A DNA stretch of 64,000 bases from Hormiphora californensis (Eukaryota > Ctenophora > Tentaculata > Cydippida > Pleurobrachiidae). Both the position numbers and the translations under genes were made by a program. The DNA lies in contig CM035352.1 in the NCBI GenBank assembly GCA_020137815.1, positions 1,900,529 through 1,964,528 on the forward strand, in the 5' to 3' direction. Below the pieces are notes generated by a model. It was not told where the DNA came from and did not search any database. It saw only the letters and a list, made by a program, of their open reading frames with translations. Below are positions 1 through 16,600 of this stretch, in pieces. Positions within the stretch are counted from its first letter, which is position 1, and each line of letters opens with the position of its first letter.

Positions 1-2595
<2,595 letters not shown>

Positions 2596-2740
2596 GGAGG
2601 TGGTGTGGTGTGTGTGTGTGTCGACATCATAGATCGTGTCTCGCCCTCCAACCTTCCTCCACCCTACCTGATCTCACAACATGTGCAACAGCCCTCCCTA
2701 CTGGAATGGGTCATTAGTGTGACACAGAGATATTATGTGT

Positions 2741-2849
2741 CAGGAACCGACCGAATCAGGAAATACTGGTCCCTGATTGGCTGATAACCAGTCACGTGAC
2801 CTAAATAACGAGTTCTGATTGGTTGTTTACTTGTTTCGGTCGGTTCCTG
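2741..2849 (+). mobile_element. 109-bp hAT-like MITE, copy 1
   Basis: The ends are inverted: CAGGAACCGACCGAATCAGG on the left, and a right end that reads as its near reverse complement (TTTCGGTCGGTTCCTG). The interior carries GGTCACGTGA-type sequence shared with the copies at 5211-5319 and 63057-63149. There is no coding capacity. A related 25-bp sequence (GTGACACA-AGAGATTAT) lies on both sides of this copy. Confidence 0.85.
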
Positions 2850-4055
2850 TCTAGTGGGTGACACAAAGAGATTATATTAAAAGCACAGGGAGTGTTGATA
2901 AATTGTAGCCACTATAATATCACCCATCTGTTTGTGGGAGGTGGAGTTTTTAAGAGTTTTACTTGAGCCCGATTGTACAAATATTTTTTAGCTTAGAGAG
3001 AGAGTGAGAGAGAGAGAGAGGGAGTGTGAGAGAAATAGAAAAAGAGATCAAGAGAGATACAATGTTAAAAACGAGATCGTTATATTTAACCCCGTTAACT
3101 AATAATGCAATACATTATGTATCTCTCTAGACTCAAATCCACGTGTTATTTTTCATTTACTTTTTCATTTAGTAAACTGATAAAAATCAACCTAACATAG
3201 CATACAACTAACAACGCCATTAGTTCATTTTTCCTTTCGAGATGTCTTTATTTTGTCTGTTTTTTATACAACATTATTTTTGTATACCGTCACATATATA
3301 CATTAGAAATCCCCATACAATCATTCCTTTTTTGGGGAGTTACCCATTAAAGTGCGTGTTTCACCACACAATATGCACCCTCATATTCGCATCTTGAAGG
3401 ATGAGTGAGATCCGCGGGTAAATCACTTCACTTCACCCACTTAGTTAAGTTATTGGCGCTGAGAGAGAGAGAGAGAAAAGAGAGAGAATGATTAACGGTA
3501 TATTTTTTTTCAGTTTGAGTGAGAGAGTGTGTGTGTGATTGCCAGCCCTTAGCTCATCTAATAATAATGATACTGCTCGGTACATGAATATATTGTTTTT
3601 GAATTGTATAAACGCCCCAAGAGCAACAACTATATATATTGAAATAAATCCATCTTGTTTTACTATTCTCTAACTCTTGTTTGGTACTGGGGTTCGGGAG
3701 GTTGGTGTTGGTTGAGTTGAGTCAAGATGCCACTGTAACTTGAGTGATCTGTAACATTTTATTATGTGACTTATGTGCAAGTTTGTCTGTCATGCGCCGA
3801 AGTATGAGCATTGTCACGCCTCATTAGTATATCACGACGACGGGAGGGGGAGGGAGAGAGAGAAAGAGAGACAGGGAGGGATACTCATAGAGAGTAAGAT
3901 AGAGAGATGGAAAGATATAGAGAAAGAGAGAGAGAGATAATAGGGATAAAGAAGATATTTAGAGATACGACAGAAATGAACAGGTTACACTGGACTGTGC
4001 TCCGTCTTGCTGCATATTATGAACAAATTACATGGGCACTGTGTGTGTGTGTGTT

Positions 4056-4098
4056 TGAGCGAGAGAGAGAGAGAGAGAGAGAAAGTAAGAGAGAGAGA

Positions 4099-4176
<78 letters not shown>
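4056..4176 (+). repeat. (GA)n microsatellite
   Basis: This is a nearly pure GA dinucleotide run of about 120 bp, lightly interrupted by AA and TA, and preceded by a short (GT)n run. Open frames across it are repeat artefacts. Confidence 0.9.
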
Positions 4177-4724
4177 AAGTTCAACCTAGTGCGTGTAAGC
4201 ATGTCTGTGTTCCAGTTAACTCGGTTCATTTTCTCCCTTCTCCTTTTTTCAGTCCCCTCCCAGTTCTCCTTTATTTCCTTCCTATCTTTTTACTTTGCAT
4301 CCTCTCACTGCGTATGAGCTGCGGAAAAACTAGCGAAATAGACAGAGAGAGAAACTGAGAGAGAAGTGGGGAAGTAGACAGAGAAAGGGAAGCAGACAGA
4401 GCAGACAGAGAGAGAAGGGAAGCAGACAGAGAGAGGAGCGAGAGAGAGAGAAAAAAGAGAGAGGGGAGAAAGCTGAGGGACATGATGTCACCACTCCATA
4501 TAAAATATGTGACCTGTGTTCAAAGGTGTGATTTGTGTGTGGGAGAATTATGGCGATGAGAGAGAGAACGGTGGTGGATGGCAGATAGTGGTTGGGGAAT
4601 GGTGGAAAAGTATTAATTGTCAAATCTTATCAACAAATGTTAACATTATAATGAGAGTGTTTGATTTTAATTTATATTCTTCCCTATAGTAGCTCAGTAA
4701 CAAAGGAAGTGCCAAGAATCGGAT

Positions 4725-8654
<3,930 letters not shown>

Positions 8655-9389
8655 ACGACATCTAAAACGTATAGTGAAGAGGATAACTCCATGCCTTTTG
8701 TGGAAAGAGCTTAACTGGAGGGCGGAGGCCAACTGACATGCTAGCTTCTACTAAATTGTGATTCTGGGGATGCGGGCATCTTTCGAATATTCTGACTCTG
8801 TTGTTTAACTATTCTGTGTTTGTGTGCTGATATGTAGATTTGAATTCAAGTTTAACATTTCTGAAGTGATCGCTGTTTAAATTTAATTTGAATGTTACTG
8901 GAAACTGGAAAGTGTTGTTGTCATGATTCTGCTGTCAGACTAGACACTGGTCTCTGACTCATTGACATGACAGCGACTCTGATGGTCGGTTATTCATTCC
9001 CAATCCCAGCAGTGTGCCAGATCTTCAGAGTGTGACGTATCTCATGTCATGCGATACGTCACATTGACAGTAGGGTATGCAACCATGTAATAATGTTGCA
9101 TTTACCCATAGCCGGTCATTCCTGCTCACTTGCACTTGTTAGCATTTGCAAATAGGCTGATCAGCTGGTAGCATACAATAATGCCTACGGTCAATAATGC
9201 CTACACCCTAAAACACCTAATTAGAGGTGGAGGGTAGGCAAAACTGCTTGTAGGCATTATCGTCAACACCAGGGGGGTAAACCGCAGTTTTGCCTACGGT
9301 ACATAATGCCTACCATGTAGGCAAAACTGTGATTTTACCACTGATGTTGACAATAATGCCTACGAGCAGTTTTGCCTACCCTCCACCTG

Positions 9390-9513
9390 CATTGCAGTTG
9401 ACAACTCGCTAAGGATATCTCGATTCGGTATATATATTTACCGAATCGAGATATTCTTAGCGAGTTTTGCCTACATGGTAGGCATTATGTACCGTAGCGA
9501 GTTGTCAACTGCA
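9390..9513. repeat. Perfect-core palindrome in the FLYWCH element
   Basis: The arms carry TTGACAACTCGCTA on the left and TAGCGAGTTGTCAA on the right. Inside them is a second hairpin with ATCTCGATTCGGTA facing TACCGAATCGAGAT around a short TATATAT loop. The right half also contains a GTAGGCATTAT motif. The 3-prime end of the FLYWCH ORF (minus strand) runs into the right arm. Confidence 0.85.
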
Positions 9514-10415
9514 ATGCAATCTTTCATTCTCTTTTCTATCAATATTTCAATAGGGTAGCGACTGGCTATTTGAAACAGTTTTTCACTTTTTTCCCTTGCC
9601 TGCCCACAAATCAAGTCGAACCCAAATTCTTTTGACCTTGTGTTACCGAGACAGTCCCTGGGTAGTTTTTTGGGTGGTTGGAGATGTCTCATTTTGTCTT
9701 CTAAAACTGAAATACAACTGAATTTTAGAGATCTGCAGTAAAGGGCAAGTCCGACAGTTCCGTAGTTGGTGATGGCTTTCTTGATCCTCTCCTCAAGGTC
9801 CCGATACTTCTTCCTCCTCTTAGCGGCAGGAACGTTCCCAGTGAGGTAGTGCTCGATGTGTAGTTCGGCCTGTTGATTGAACTGGGTCAGGGTCGGAGGG
9901 GTAGTCCAGGAGTCCAGAGGGATTACTGCAACCTTTACTACTGCAACTGGTTCATCGAGGGTGGTAGTTAGTCGTCCCGTACAGTTTGGTGTGTACTGTT
10001 TCCGGTCCTTACAGGCCCAGTGCTGGACTTTCTGGGTTTTCCTGTTTCCACAGTAGAGGTATCCATTATAGGCGGCCTGTCGTCCACCTTTAGCCCCAGT
10101 CAGGAATTGAAGAGAGGATGTGACAGGAGGAGGAGGGGTAGGTAGGGTAGGTGTAGCAGGCGGAGGAGGAGGAGGGGTAGGTAGGGTAGGTAGGGTAGGT
10201 AGGGTAGGTAGGGTAGGTAGGGTAGGTAGGGTAGGTAGGGTAGGTAGGGTAGGTAGGGTAGGTAGGGTAGGTGTAGCAGGAAGAGGAGGAGGAGGAGTAG
10301 GTAAGGAAGGTGTAGAAGGATCAGGATGTGGTGGAGGAGGAGGAGGAGGAGGAGGTGTAGTATCGAGTAGGGAGTCCATTGCTGTTCGAAGAGCTGTTGA
10401 TAATGGTAGAGACAT
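9471..10415 (-). CDS. FLYWCH-type zinc-finger protein with proline-rich repeat, transposon-associated
   Basis: This single open frame encodes 314 residues. Residues 20-105 are poly-proline followed by an array of Thr-Leu-Pro triplets (about 12 in a row, DNA unit 9 bp). Residues about 108-175 match the FLYWCH pattern: F-L, then GG, then YNGYLY, HWACKD, C-T-GRLTT, with a distal H-IEH that can complete a C2H2 site. The rest is basic and unrecognised, without a DDE/DDD motif I can point to. FLYWCH fingers are known from DNA-binding proteins and from Mutator-like transposase relatives, so a role in recognising the flanking 11-bp motifs is plausible but inferred. The C-terminus ends inside the palindromic repeat, so the frame may be a truncated derivative. 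No intron signals were needed. Host gene capture is the alternative. Confidence 0.65.
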   Translation of the reverse strand: MSLPLSTALRTAMDSLLDTTPPPPPPPPPHPDPSTPSLPTPPPPLPATPTLPTLPTLPTLPTLPTLPTLPTLPTLPTLPTPPPPPPATPTLPTPPPPVTSSLQFLTGAKGGRQAAYNGYLYCGNRKTQKVQHWACKDRKQYTPNCTGRLTTTLDEPVAVVKVAVIPLDSWTTPPTLTQFNQQAELHIEHYLTGNVPAAKRRKKYRDLEERIKKAITNYGTVGLALYCRSLKFSCISVLEDKMRHLQPPKKLPRDCLGNTRSKEFGFDLICGQAREKSEKLFQIASRYPIEILIEKRMKDCIAVDNSLRYIMPTM

Positions 10416-11030
10416 GATTGTTAGTTGTGGCTGTGTGACCTCGACCTTTATACCTCTTTGCCACCGTTAGATGAACTGCCCATATCACGTATCCGGGCAT
10501 CCGATCCAACCGATTAGCATAGTGAATGAGACATGAGAGCTCCTCTAATCGTTGTAACAAGCCGTTAGATGAACCGCCCATATCACGTATCCAATCCGAC
10601 ATGAGACATGAGAGCTTAAGCCTTACCGATTAGAGGAGCTCTCATGTCAATCGGTTTACAATAACTAACGAGCCATATCTCCTATATCGTATTGGTGCCG
10701 CCCTCAGGGTCACGTTACCAATCGGGATATGATGATTTGACGCTTGTAGGCATTATCGCCATATCAACAATAATATTGACGCTTTTGCCTACACCCAATC
10801 ACCCCTGTAGGCATTATCGCCATATCAACAATAATATTGACGCTTTTGCCTACACCCAATTATCAATAATGTAGGCATTATTGATCGTAGGCATTATCGT
10901 ACTTTATCGTAGGCATTATTGCCACCGTAGGCATTATTGCCGTTTTGACGGTTTTGCCTACACCCAATTATATATGCATATATACCCTGTAGGCATTATT
11001 GACCGTAGGCATTATCGTACGTAATCGATC

Positions 11031-11463
11031 AGCTGTAGCCCTTGCCAGTGCAAATTTGTAACGCGCAAATCTGAGCCGCGCGTAATTAACAGATTTCTCG
11101 CGCGCTTGCTTCTTTAAAATCTGAAACGCGATTTTTGCTTGTGCGGTTGAAGAAAAAAAATCAAGATTTCTAACGAAACTCTTGTTCTGTTATTTATTAT
11201 TACTCTATTATCTGTCCTTTACATACACCCCACCGGGGCTGCGCCCCTAGGCCTTGTTTGTTGGGTTTTCACCTCCCCACGTCTCCTATCCGTGGCTGAC
11301 GCCTGACGGTCCTGGCCCCGGGCGCACAGGGACACGTCACACGCTAGGCCGGACACAAGCTCCGTACCTGATTCACTATTCTGTTGTCGTGTACAGTTTA
11401 TAGATCACATCCAAGGCCCAAGCTTACTAATTTAATTTTCATTACTAGTTCTGCTCCAGAATT
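11031..11463. other. Intergenic region upstream of TATDN1
   Basis: No gene was seen. The sequence turns from AT-rich (11100-11220) to GC-rich near 11230-11350, with CCGGGG-type words. A promoter for the TatD gene presumably lies here, but no TATA box in a convincing position was recognised. Confidence 0.4.
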
Positions 11464-12363
11464 ATGAAGCGTTTTATTGATATTGGAGCGAACTTGACGG
11501 ACAGTATGTTTCGTGGAGTATACCGCGGCAAAACAGCCCATACAGACGATTATGCTGCAATGATGGACCGAGCATGGAGTGTTGGAGTTGAGAAGATCAT
11601 CGTCACTGCTGGGTGTAAACAGGATATCGAGGATGCTCTGACGTTGGTTAAAGGTGAACCACGGTTGTATACAACTGTGGGGGTTCACCCCACACGATGC
11701 GGAGAGTTCGAGGCAGCTCCTACCGAGTATATGGATAGTTTACGGGGGTTTATCAAAGATAATCGAGAGAAAGTCGTTGCCCTAGGCGAGCTTGGTTTGG
11801 ATTACGATAGGACGAAGTTTTGTGATGTAGATACCCAAAAGAAATATTTTTCATTACAACTTGACCTGGCTGAAGAGTTCAAACTGCCTTTGTTTCTCCA
11901 CTCAAGAAACTGTGCTGACGATTTCGTCAAAATTATCTCCGAGAATCGATCCAAGATCTCTGGCGGTGTTATTCATTCATTCACGGGGAGTTCAGAGGAA
12001 GCAAAACAGTATCTAGACATGGGCTTCTTTATTGGTATAAACGGGTGTTCCCTGAAGACGGACGAGAACTTGGTTGCCATGGCGAGCATACCTACCGATC
12101 GTCTGATGATTGAAACAGACGCTCCCTGGTGTGGGATTAGGAACACTCATGCCGGCTCAAAACATATCTCGCCCAGTTCCTGGGAGAGTAAGAAAAAGGA
12201 AAAGTGGGTGGAGGGTTGTATTGTGAAAGATAGATGTGAGCCCTGTCAGATAACCCAGGTTTTAGAAGTTATGGCAGCTGTACGAGGGGAGGATCCCTGT
12301 GAATTAGCTGAAACCATGTACCAAAATACTCTGAAACTTTTCTTTCCTGGCGAAAGTTCATGA
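11464..12363 (+). CDS. TATDN1: TatD family deoxyribonuclease (TATDN1-like), single exon
   Basis: This encodes a 299-residue metal-dependent hydrolase of the TatD family. The family consists of TIM-barrel nucleases implicated in DNA degradation and repair. The sequence begins MKRFIDIGANLTD, with the Asn characteristic of eukaryotic TATDN1 in place of the HxH seen in bacteria. It then has GVHPT near residue 75, GELGLDYDR near 115, a catalytic-site HSRN near 146, HSFTG near 175, and the terminal metal-site motif IETDAPWCG near 218. Length and motif order are those of complete family members. The gene is intronless, unusual among its neighbours but with no sign of decay. The first ATG gives the canonical N-terminus. 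The stop lies 101 bp before the start of the next gene on the same strand. Confidence 0.95.
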   Translation: MKRFIDIGANLTDSMFRGVYRGKTAHTDDYAAMMDRAWSVGVEKIIVTAGCKQDIEDALTLVKGEPRLYTTVGVHPTRCGEFEAAPTEYMDSLRGFIKDNREKVVALGELGLDYDRTKFCDVDTQKKYFSLQLDLAEEFKLPLFLHSRNCADDFVKIISENRSKISGGVIHSFTGSSEEAKQYLDMGFFIGINGCSLKTDENLVAMASIPTDRLMIETDAPWCGIRNTHAGSKHISPSSWESKKKEKWVEGCIVKDRCEPCQITQVLEVMAAVRGEDPCELAETMYQNTLKLFFPGESS

Positions 12364-12464
12364 AATTATTTGATTTTTTTTATTTCATTTTACGTGACGT
12401 GTACAATTTTAATTTTTACCACATTTATTTTCAACTAATTTCTTCCACAATTTAGCTCAGTGAT

Positions 12465-13389
12465 ATGCGTTTGACACGTGTCCTGTTGATGTCTGGTCGA
12501 AAGAAGGGCCAATACCGGACCCCTAAAAACTACCAGAACCCCCTTGGTATTGAAGGAATGTTGACCCATACCAGGGGTGTGGAGATTATTCCAAAAGTTC
12601 CCCGGGTCACTAAGGCTCCTGAGGGAATACACAGCGGGTATGTTGAATTGTACTGAAGTGTCTACTAGATACATTGTACTCCTGAGGGAATACACAGCGG
12701 GTATGTTGTATTAAAGTGTCTACTAAGATACATTGTGAGTTTTGAGCTGGACTCTCATCATTCAAACACACACAAAACACCCACACACAATACACATGTC
12801 TTTATATGACAGATTAGGTTAATAATGAGATTACTCTCTGCCAAATCAAAATCAATCAATCAAATGTTATTTCACCGTTTCCCCCCAGAGCTATTCGTAA
12901 AGTAATCCGAGTGCAATCTCCCTGTGACATAAGGAGGGATTTACAACGAAAACAGACTGCTGCAAAAGCGGCGTTTACTCTTGAAAACGCAGTACCCTAT
13001 CTGAATGAGGTAGAATTTATAATTTGAAAATCATAAATCACAATTTTTCAAATGGTAAACAATTAGAACTTGTGAATGATAACAAATCATACCCGCAGGA
13101 AGAAGAAAGAGTGTTTCTGAACCTAATCCAAGCGAGGAAACCAGCCCCAGAACCTGAACCAGCGTTCAACCCCCGTATAAATCCAGAGCCGTCCGCTAAA
13201 CACGAGTCTGTAGCTCGTGGAGATATGGAGAAGACTGTTTGGGCCATGCGCCGGAGAGGACACGAGCCCCGGGCAGACGCCAAACCAGGCACTGGACAAA
13301 AGAAAGTGGATCATTATAATCTTGATTTTGGGATGCAGAAGAATACTTCAATTTGGAAAAAGGGAGACCCGCAACATCCTGTGAAATGA
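12465..13389 (+). CDS. Unrecognised three-exon gene, basic proline-rich protein
   Basis: The model joins 12465-12637, 12889-13009 and 13099-13389 (194 residues). All splice sites are GT-AG and the phases (2, 0) are consistent across junctions. I recognise no domain. The N-terminal part is basic (SGRKKGQYRTPKNY). The middle is a helix-prone basic stretch with CDIRRDLQRKQTAAKAAF. The C-terminal third contains a run of acidic/proline pairs (PAPEPEPAF) and a conserved-looking GDMEKTVWAMRRRGHE segment. No signal peptide or membrane segment is seen. A second in-frame ATG at 12489 is also a possible start. A 62-bp tandem duplication repeats the end of exon 1 and its donor site. Confidence 0.6.
12617..12740 (+). 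repeat. 62-bp tandem duplication spanning an exon end and splice donor
   Basis: Two near-identical copies, starting near 12617 and 12679, both contain CTGAGGGAATACACAGCGG followed by GTATGTTG. The second copy therefore carries a duplicate of exon 1's last bases and a duplicate donor. Using the second donor would add stop codons, because the reading frame closes at TGA in the first copy's intron part. Confidence 0.85.
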
Positions 13390-13601
13390 GAAGGAGAGAG
13401 ATGATTAATTTATTGTTTTTATTGTTACTACTGTTTTCTATTTCTGATAATAGTTTTTTATCAGGCTCTTTACCCCTAACTACTCCCGTCTGACTTCTCC
13501 CCTAGGTACACCATTGAGCCCCCTTACTCTACTAATAACTTACACTATTACTTACTCAGTTGTTCACTAACGCCACTCCTCTCCAAACTAGAAGTAGCGG
13601 T

Positions 13602-16600
13602 ATGTCGAGTTTGGTTTGGTTGGTAGGGATTGTTATACTCCTAGTTGGTCTGCTCCAACTTCCTCTTCTTTTTGACATTGTTAGATCCTGTGCACCCAAG
13701 AATGCCGTCCCAAAGCGCCTCGCTGGTCCCATCATCGACGCGGTAGTGGTGACTGTCATGAGGTGATAACTAACAAAAAATGCCCCAATTTTACTTATTT
13801 CGGCTTCTTTCAGAGCTTGTTCAGTAAATAATTAGATTTATTTATAATTTGATCCAACTTCCTGAAAAACACTAATATTTCAGTTGCCTGTTTTTCTTTG
13901 TCTTCTACCTATTCTTCTGGGTGTTCCTCCCGGCTCACGTTGGGTATCGTGACCCGTGGCTGGAGGGAGACGGTCTGAAGCACATTGCATTCTTCTGGTT
14001 CATCTTCACCAATACCATCTGCAACTATATCTGCTGTGTCTACACCGATCCAGGTATCAGGGAGGTCTTGTTTGTTTCTGGAGAGTTGTTCTGTTGGTGG
14101 AAGTATTTTGTTAGAGAGCGTTGTTATGTTATTTAAGAAAACACGGTGACTTTTGGGGCTGTGGCATTGCCACCACAGTTGAATTTAATTCGAATGGCTC
14201 ATTTCCCCAATACAATAAGCATCCTCAATAAATAGTTTTACGTTGTAGTTGATGAAAGTTTGAAACATGCCGGGGAAGTTTTGTTAGAGAGCGTTGTTAT
14301 GATACATACATGCCGGGGAATTTTGGTATTTTCTTTTTTTCCTGTCGTGTGATTGTTGAAGGTTTACTAAAACATAATCCTCGTGACAGGAACACCCCCT
14401 AAGATAACGATAACACCTGATAACGCCATGTCAATCTCCATTGAGAGCTGCATTCCCAAGGAAAGGTATGTCCCACTGGGACAGTCCCAGTTCACTGTAG
14501 TGAAAATTCCTGCTTTTGGGTGCTGGATAAAGAATTAAAATTCAAACCACGAGTGATTGATAATTATTATTAGTGATTGATATTACATTGACACATTGTT
14601 AGTTAAAACAGACGTCGGTTAATTACGAAACAGTCTGAACAATCTCACAATAAGTTTATCCGACAGCTCTCTCTCACAACTAAAGAATATCAATGGAAGA
14701 ACTTAAGATAAAGTGGTTATCAGGTGTACGTGTGGTTGAGAATTGGATCTCATTTCGCACCGGCAAAAGCAACTCATGTTCACCCCCCGGGCCCCTATTG
14801 TAACAAATTTCAAAACAGCACTGAAGACAACCTCGTCGAATGAACAGCTTATCCCACATTATTAGGACTGGATTTGCCAAGATGGAGATGTAGACTAAAA
14901 CGTGAACCCAGACCAGTGGGTTTATAATTCCATTAGTTTTCACTATCAGGATCATATAGGCAACACAAGTCACCAGGGTGACTCCAATAATAGCACCAGC
15001 TTTTTTTAGACCAGAAGAAAAAACACTTTCTCCATTTCGAATACGGTACAGAGTGACCGACCAGAATACTATGTGAAGCAGAAGGGGCAGGGTAATATGT
15101 ACATAATAATATGTCCTTGCAAAATCGAATGCACACCATAAAAGTATCATGTACTCTACAATTGTGAGAAGCCAACAAATTCCCACTGCCAGACGGACAC
15201 CCAGTAGGACCCTAGGATTGTTAAGACTATTCAGCATCCATAACAGAGATAAGGGTACTGTGGCGAAGACGTCCAGTTGACCTATAAACCAGGCTGAGGC
15301 CTCCCAGTTGATCCAGGTATAATCGTAGATATTTGGCCATATCAAAATTGGTCCCGTGATAAAAAGAGCCGATATTGACTGTAGCAGATTTATAAGGTTC
15401 ATGTTAACCACCGCACATAGGATTGCGGGCGCTGTGCGGGTACCAATGAAGCTGGTTTCAGTCCAGTTCCAGATATAGCAGATGCTATTTAAGTTCAGTA
15501 AAATCCCGAGAAAGCCTGATGGGGAACGAAGTAATCGTATAAGGGATAGGAAGCTTGAGGAAATTCTGATATTATTTTCAATGAAAATGGAAAAAAAATA
15601 TTTTGGGGAAGTTTATCCACCCGGTAAATCGGGCCCCCGGTAATAGTAGAGTCGATAACTACATCGACCTCTCCCAATTGTTCCAGTTTTTGTCACATCT
15701 GTTTGGAGCCTCGACACGACCTCTAAACAGGTGTTACTTTTTCACAAACTGTTTTCATCTTGGTGTAATCAGCAGTTGAAATGTTGCTAATCATAACAAA
15801 AACCTGACTAAATTTTTTCAACTTGGGGTAAAACCATGGGTGTCAAAAGTTAGCTCTAAGTCCCCTGAGTAACCATCCGGAGACTCTAAGAGATATTTCA
15901 AGCCGTTCTCCTGTAATCATTAATCCCGGTAGAGCACATATTTGAGTATGGACGTACGTGCAATTGCCTACAACCTCAACTTTAATGTATAACGTTAATG
16001 TGCGTCTCTCTCTTTTCTCCCCCTTGAGAAAGAGTTATCTCGCGCGGCGCAACCGCACGTGCGGTTTTTCCAGAGAGAGTGAGAGACATACAATAACATG
16101 TAAACAGCCTGCCAGCGCTCACGTACGTCCGCATTGTATTTTTTTCTCCACCGGGATTAATGATTACGGGAGAACGGCTTGAAATATCTCTTAGAGTCTC
16201 CGGATGGTTACTCAGGGGACCTAGAGCTAACTTTTGACACCCATGGTTTTACCCCAAGTTGAAAAAATTTAGTCAGGTTTTTGTTATGATTAGCAACATT
16301 TCAACTGCTGATTACACCAAGATGAAAACAGTTTGTGAAAAAGTAACACCTGTTTAGAGGTCGTGTCGAGGCTCCAAACAGATGTGACAAAAACTGGAAC
16401 AATTGGGAGAGGTCGATGTAGTTATCGACTCTACTATAAATCGGGGTCCGACTGTACCTGCAATCATCATGATGATTCCAAACGCCATTGACCAGTCACC
16501 ATCGCTGTCACCCACCCAAACACCCCCAGGCTGGTCCCAGCTTTCACCCAACTCTGATGATGGATCCATAGTGAATAGTGGTGTCCCTAGAAAATAATAA

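Larger units (their letters stand above)
2596..4724. other. Intergenic region between the SMAD and small membrane-protein genes
   Basis: No gene was seen. The region holds a hAT-like MITE at 2741-2849, short GA tracts near 3000-3045 and 3455-3490, and a longer GA tract at 4056-4176. AT-rich stretches near 3060-3350 and 3560-3665 have no coding appearance. Confidence 0.6.
9175..11030. mobile_element. Putative DNA transposon with FLYWCH ORF and 11-bp motif arrays at both sides
   Basis: The motif GTAGGCATTAT, or its complement ATAATGCCTAC, occurs at about 14 positions. They fall in two clusters, 9180-9490 and 10745-11020, on either side of the ORF at 9471-10415. The second recurrent word is TTTTGCCTAC, often placed about 40 bp from the first in the opposite sense, so that hairpins can form. 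The left cluster encloses a strong palindrome at 9390-9513. No clean terminal inverted repeat or target duplication could be defined by eye, so the borders are approximate. Arrays of short subterminal motifs around a DNA-binding protein gene resemble the layout of some plant and animal DNA transposons, where the element's protein binds the motifs. That functional reading is inference. Confidence 0.55.

Noticed and set aside
11398-11688. Antisense frame overlapping the TATDN1 start
   Set aside because: It lies opposite a well-supported conserved gene and has no recognisable features.
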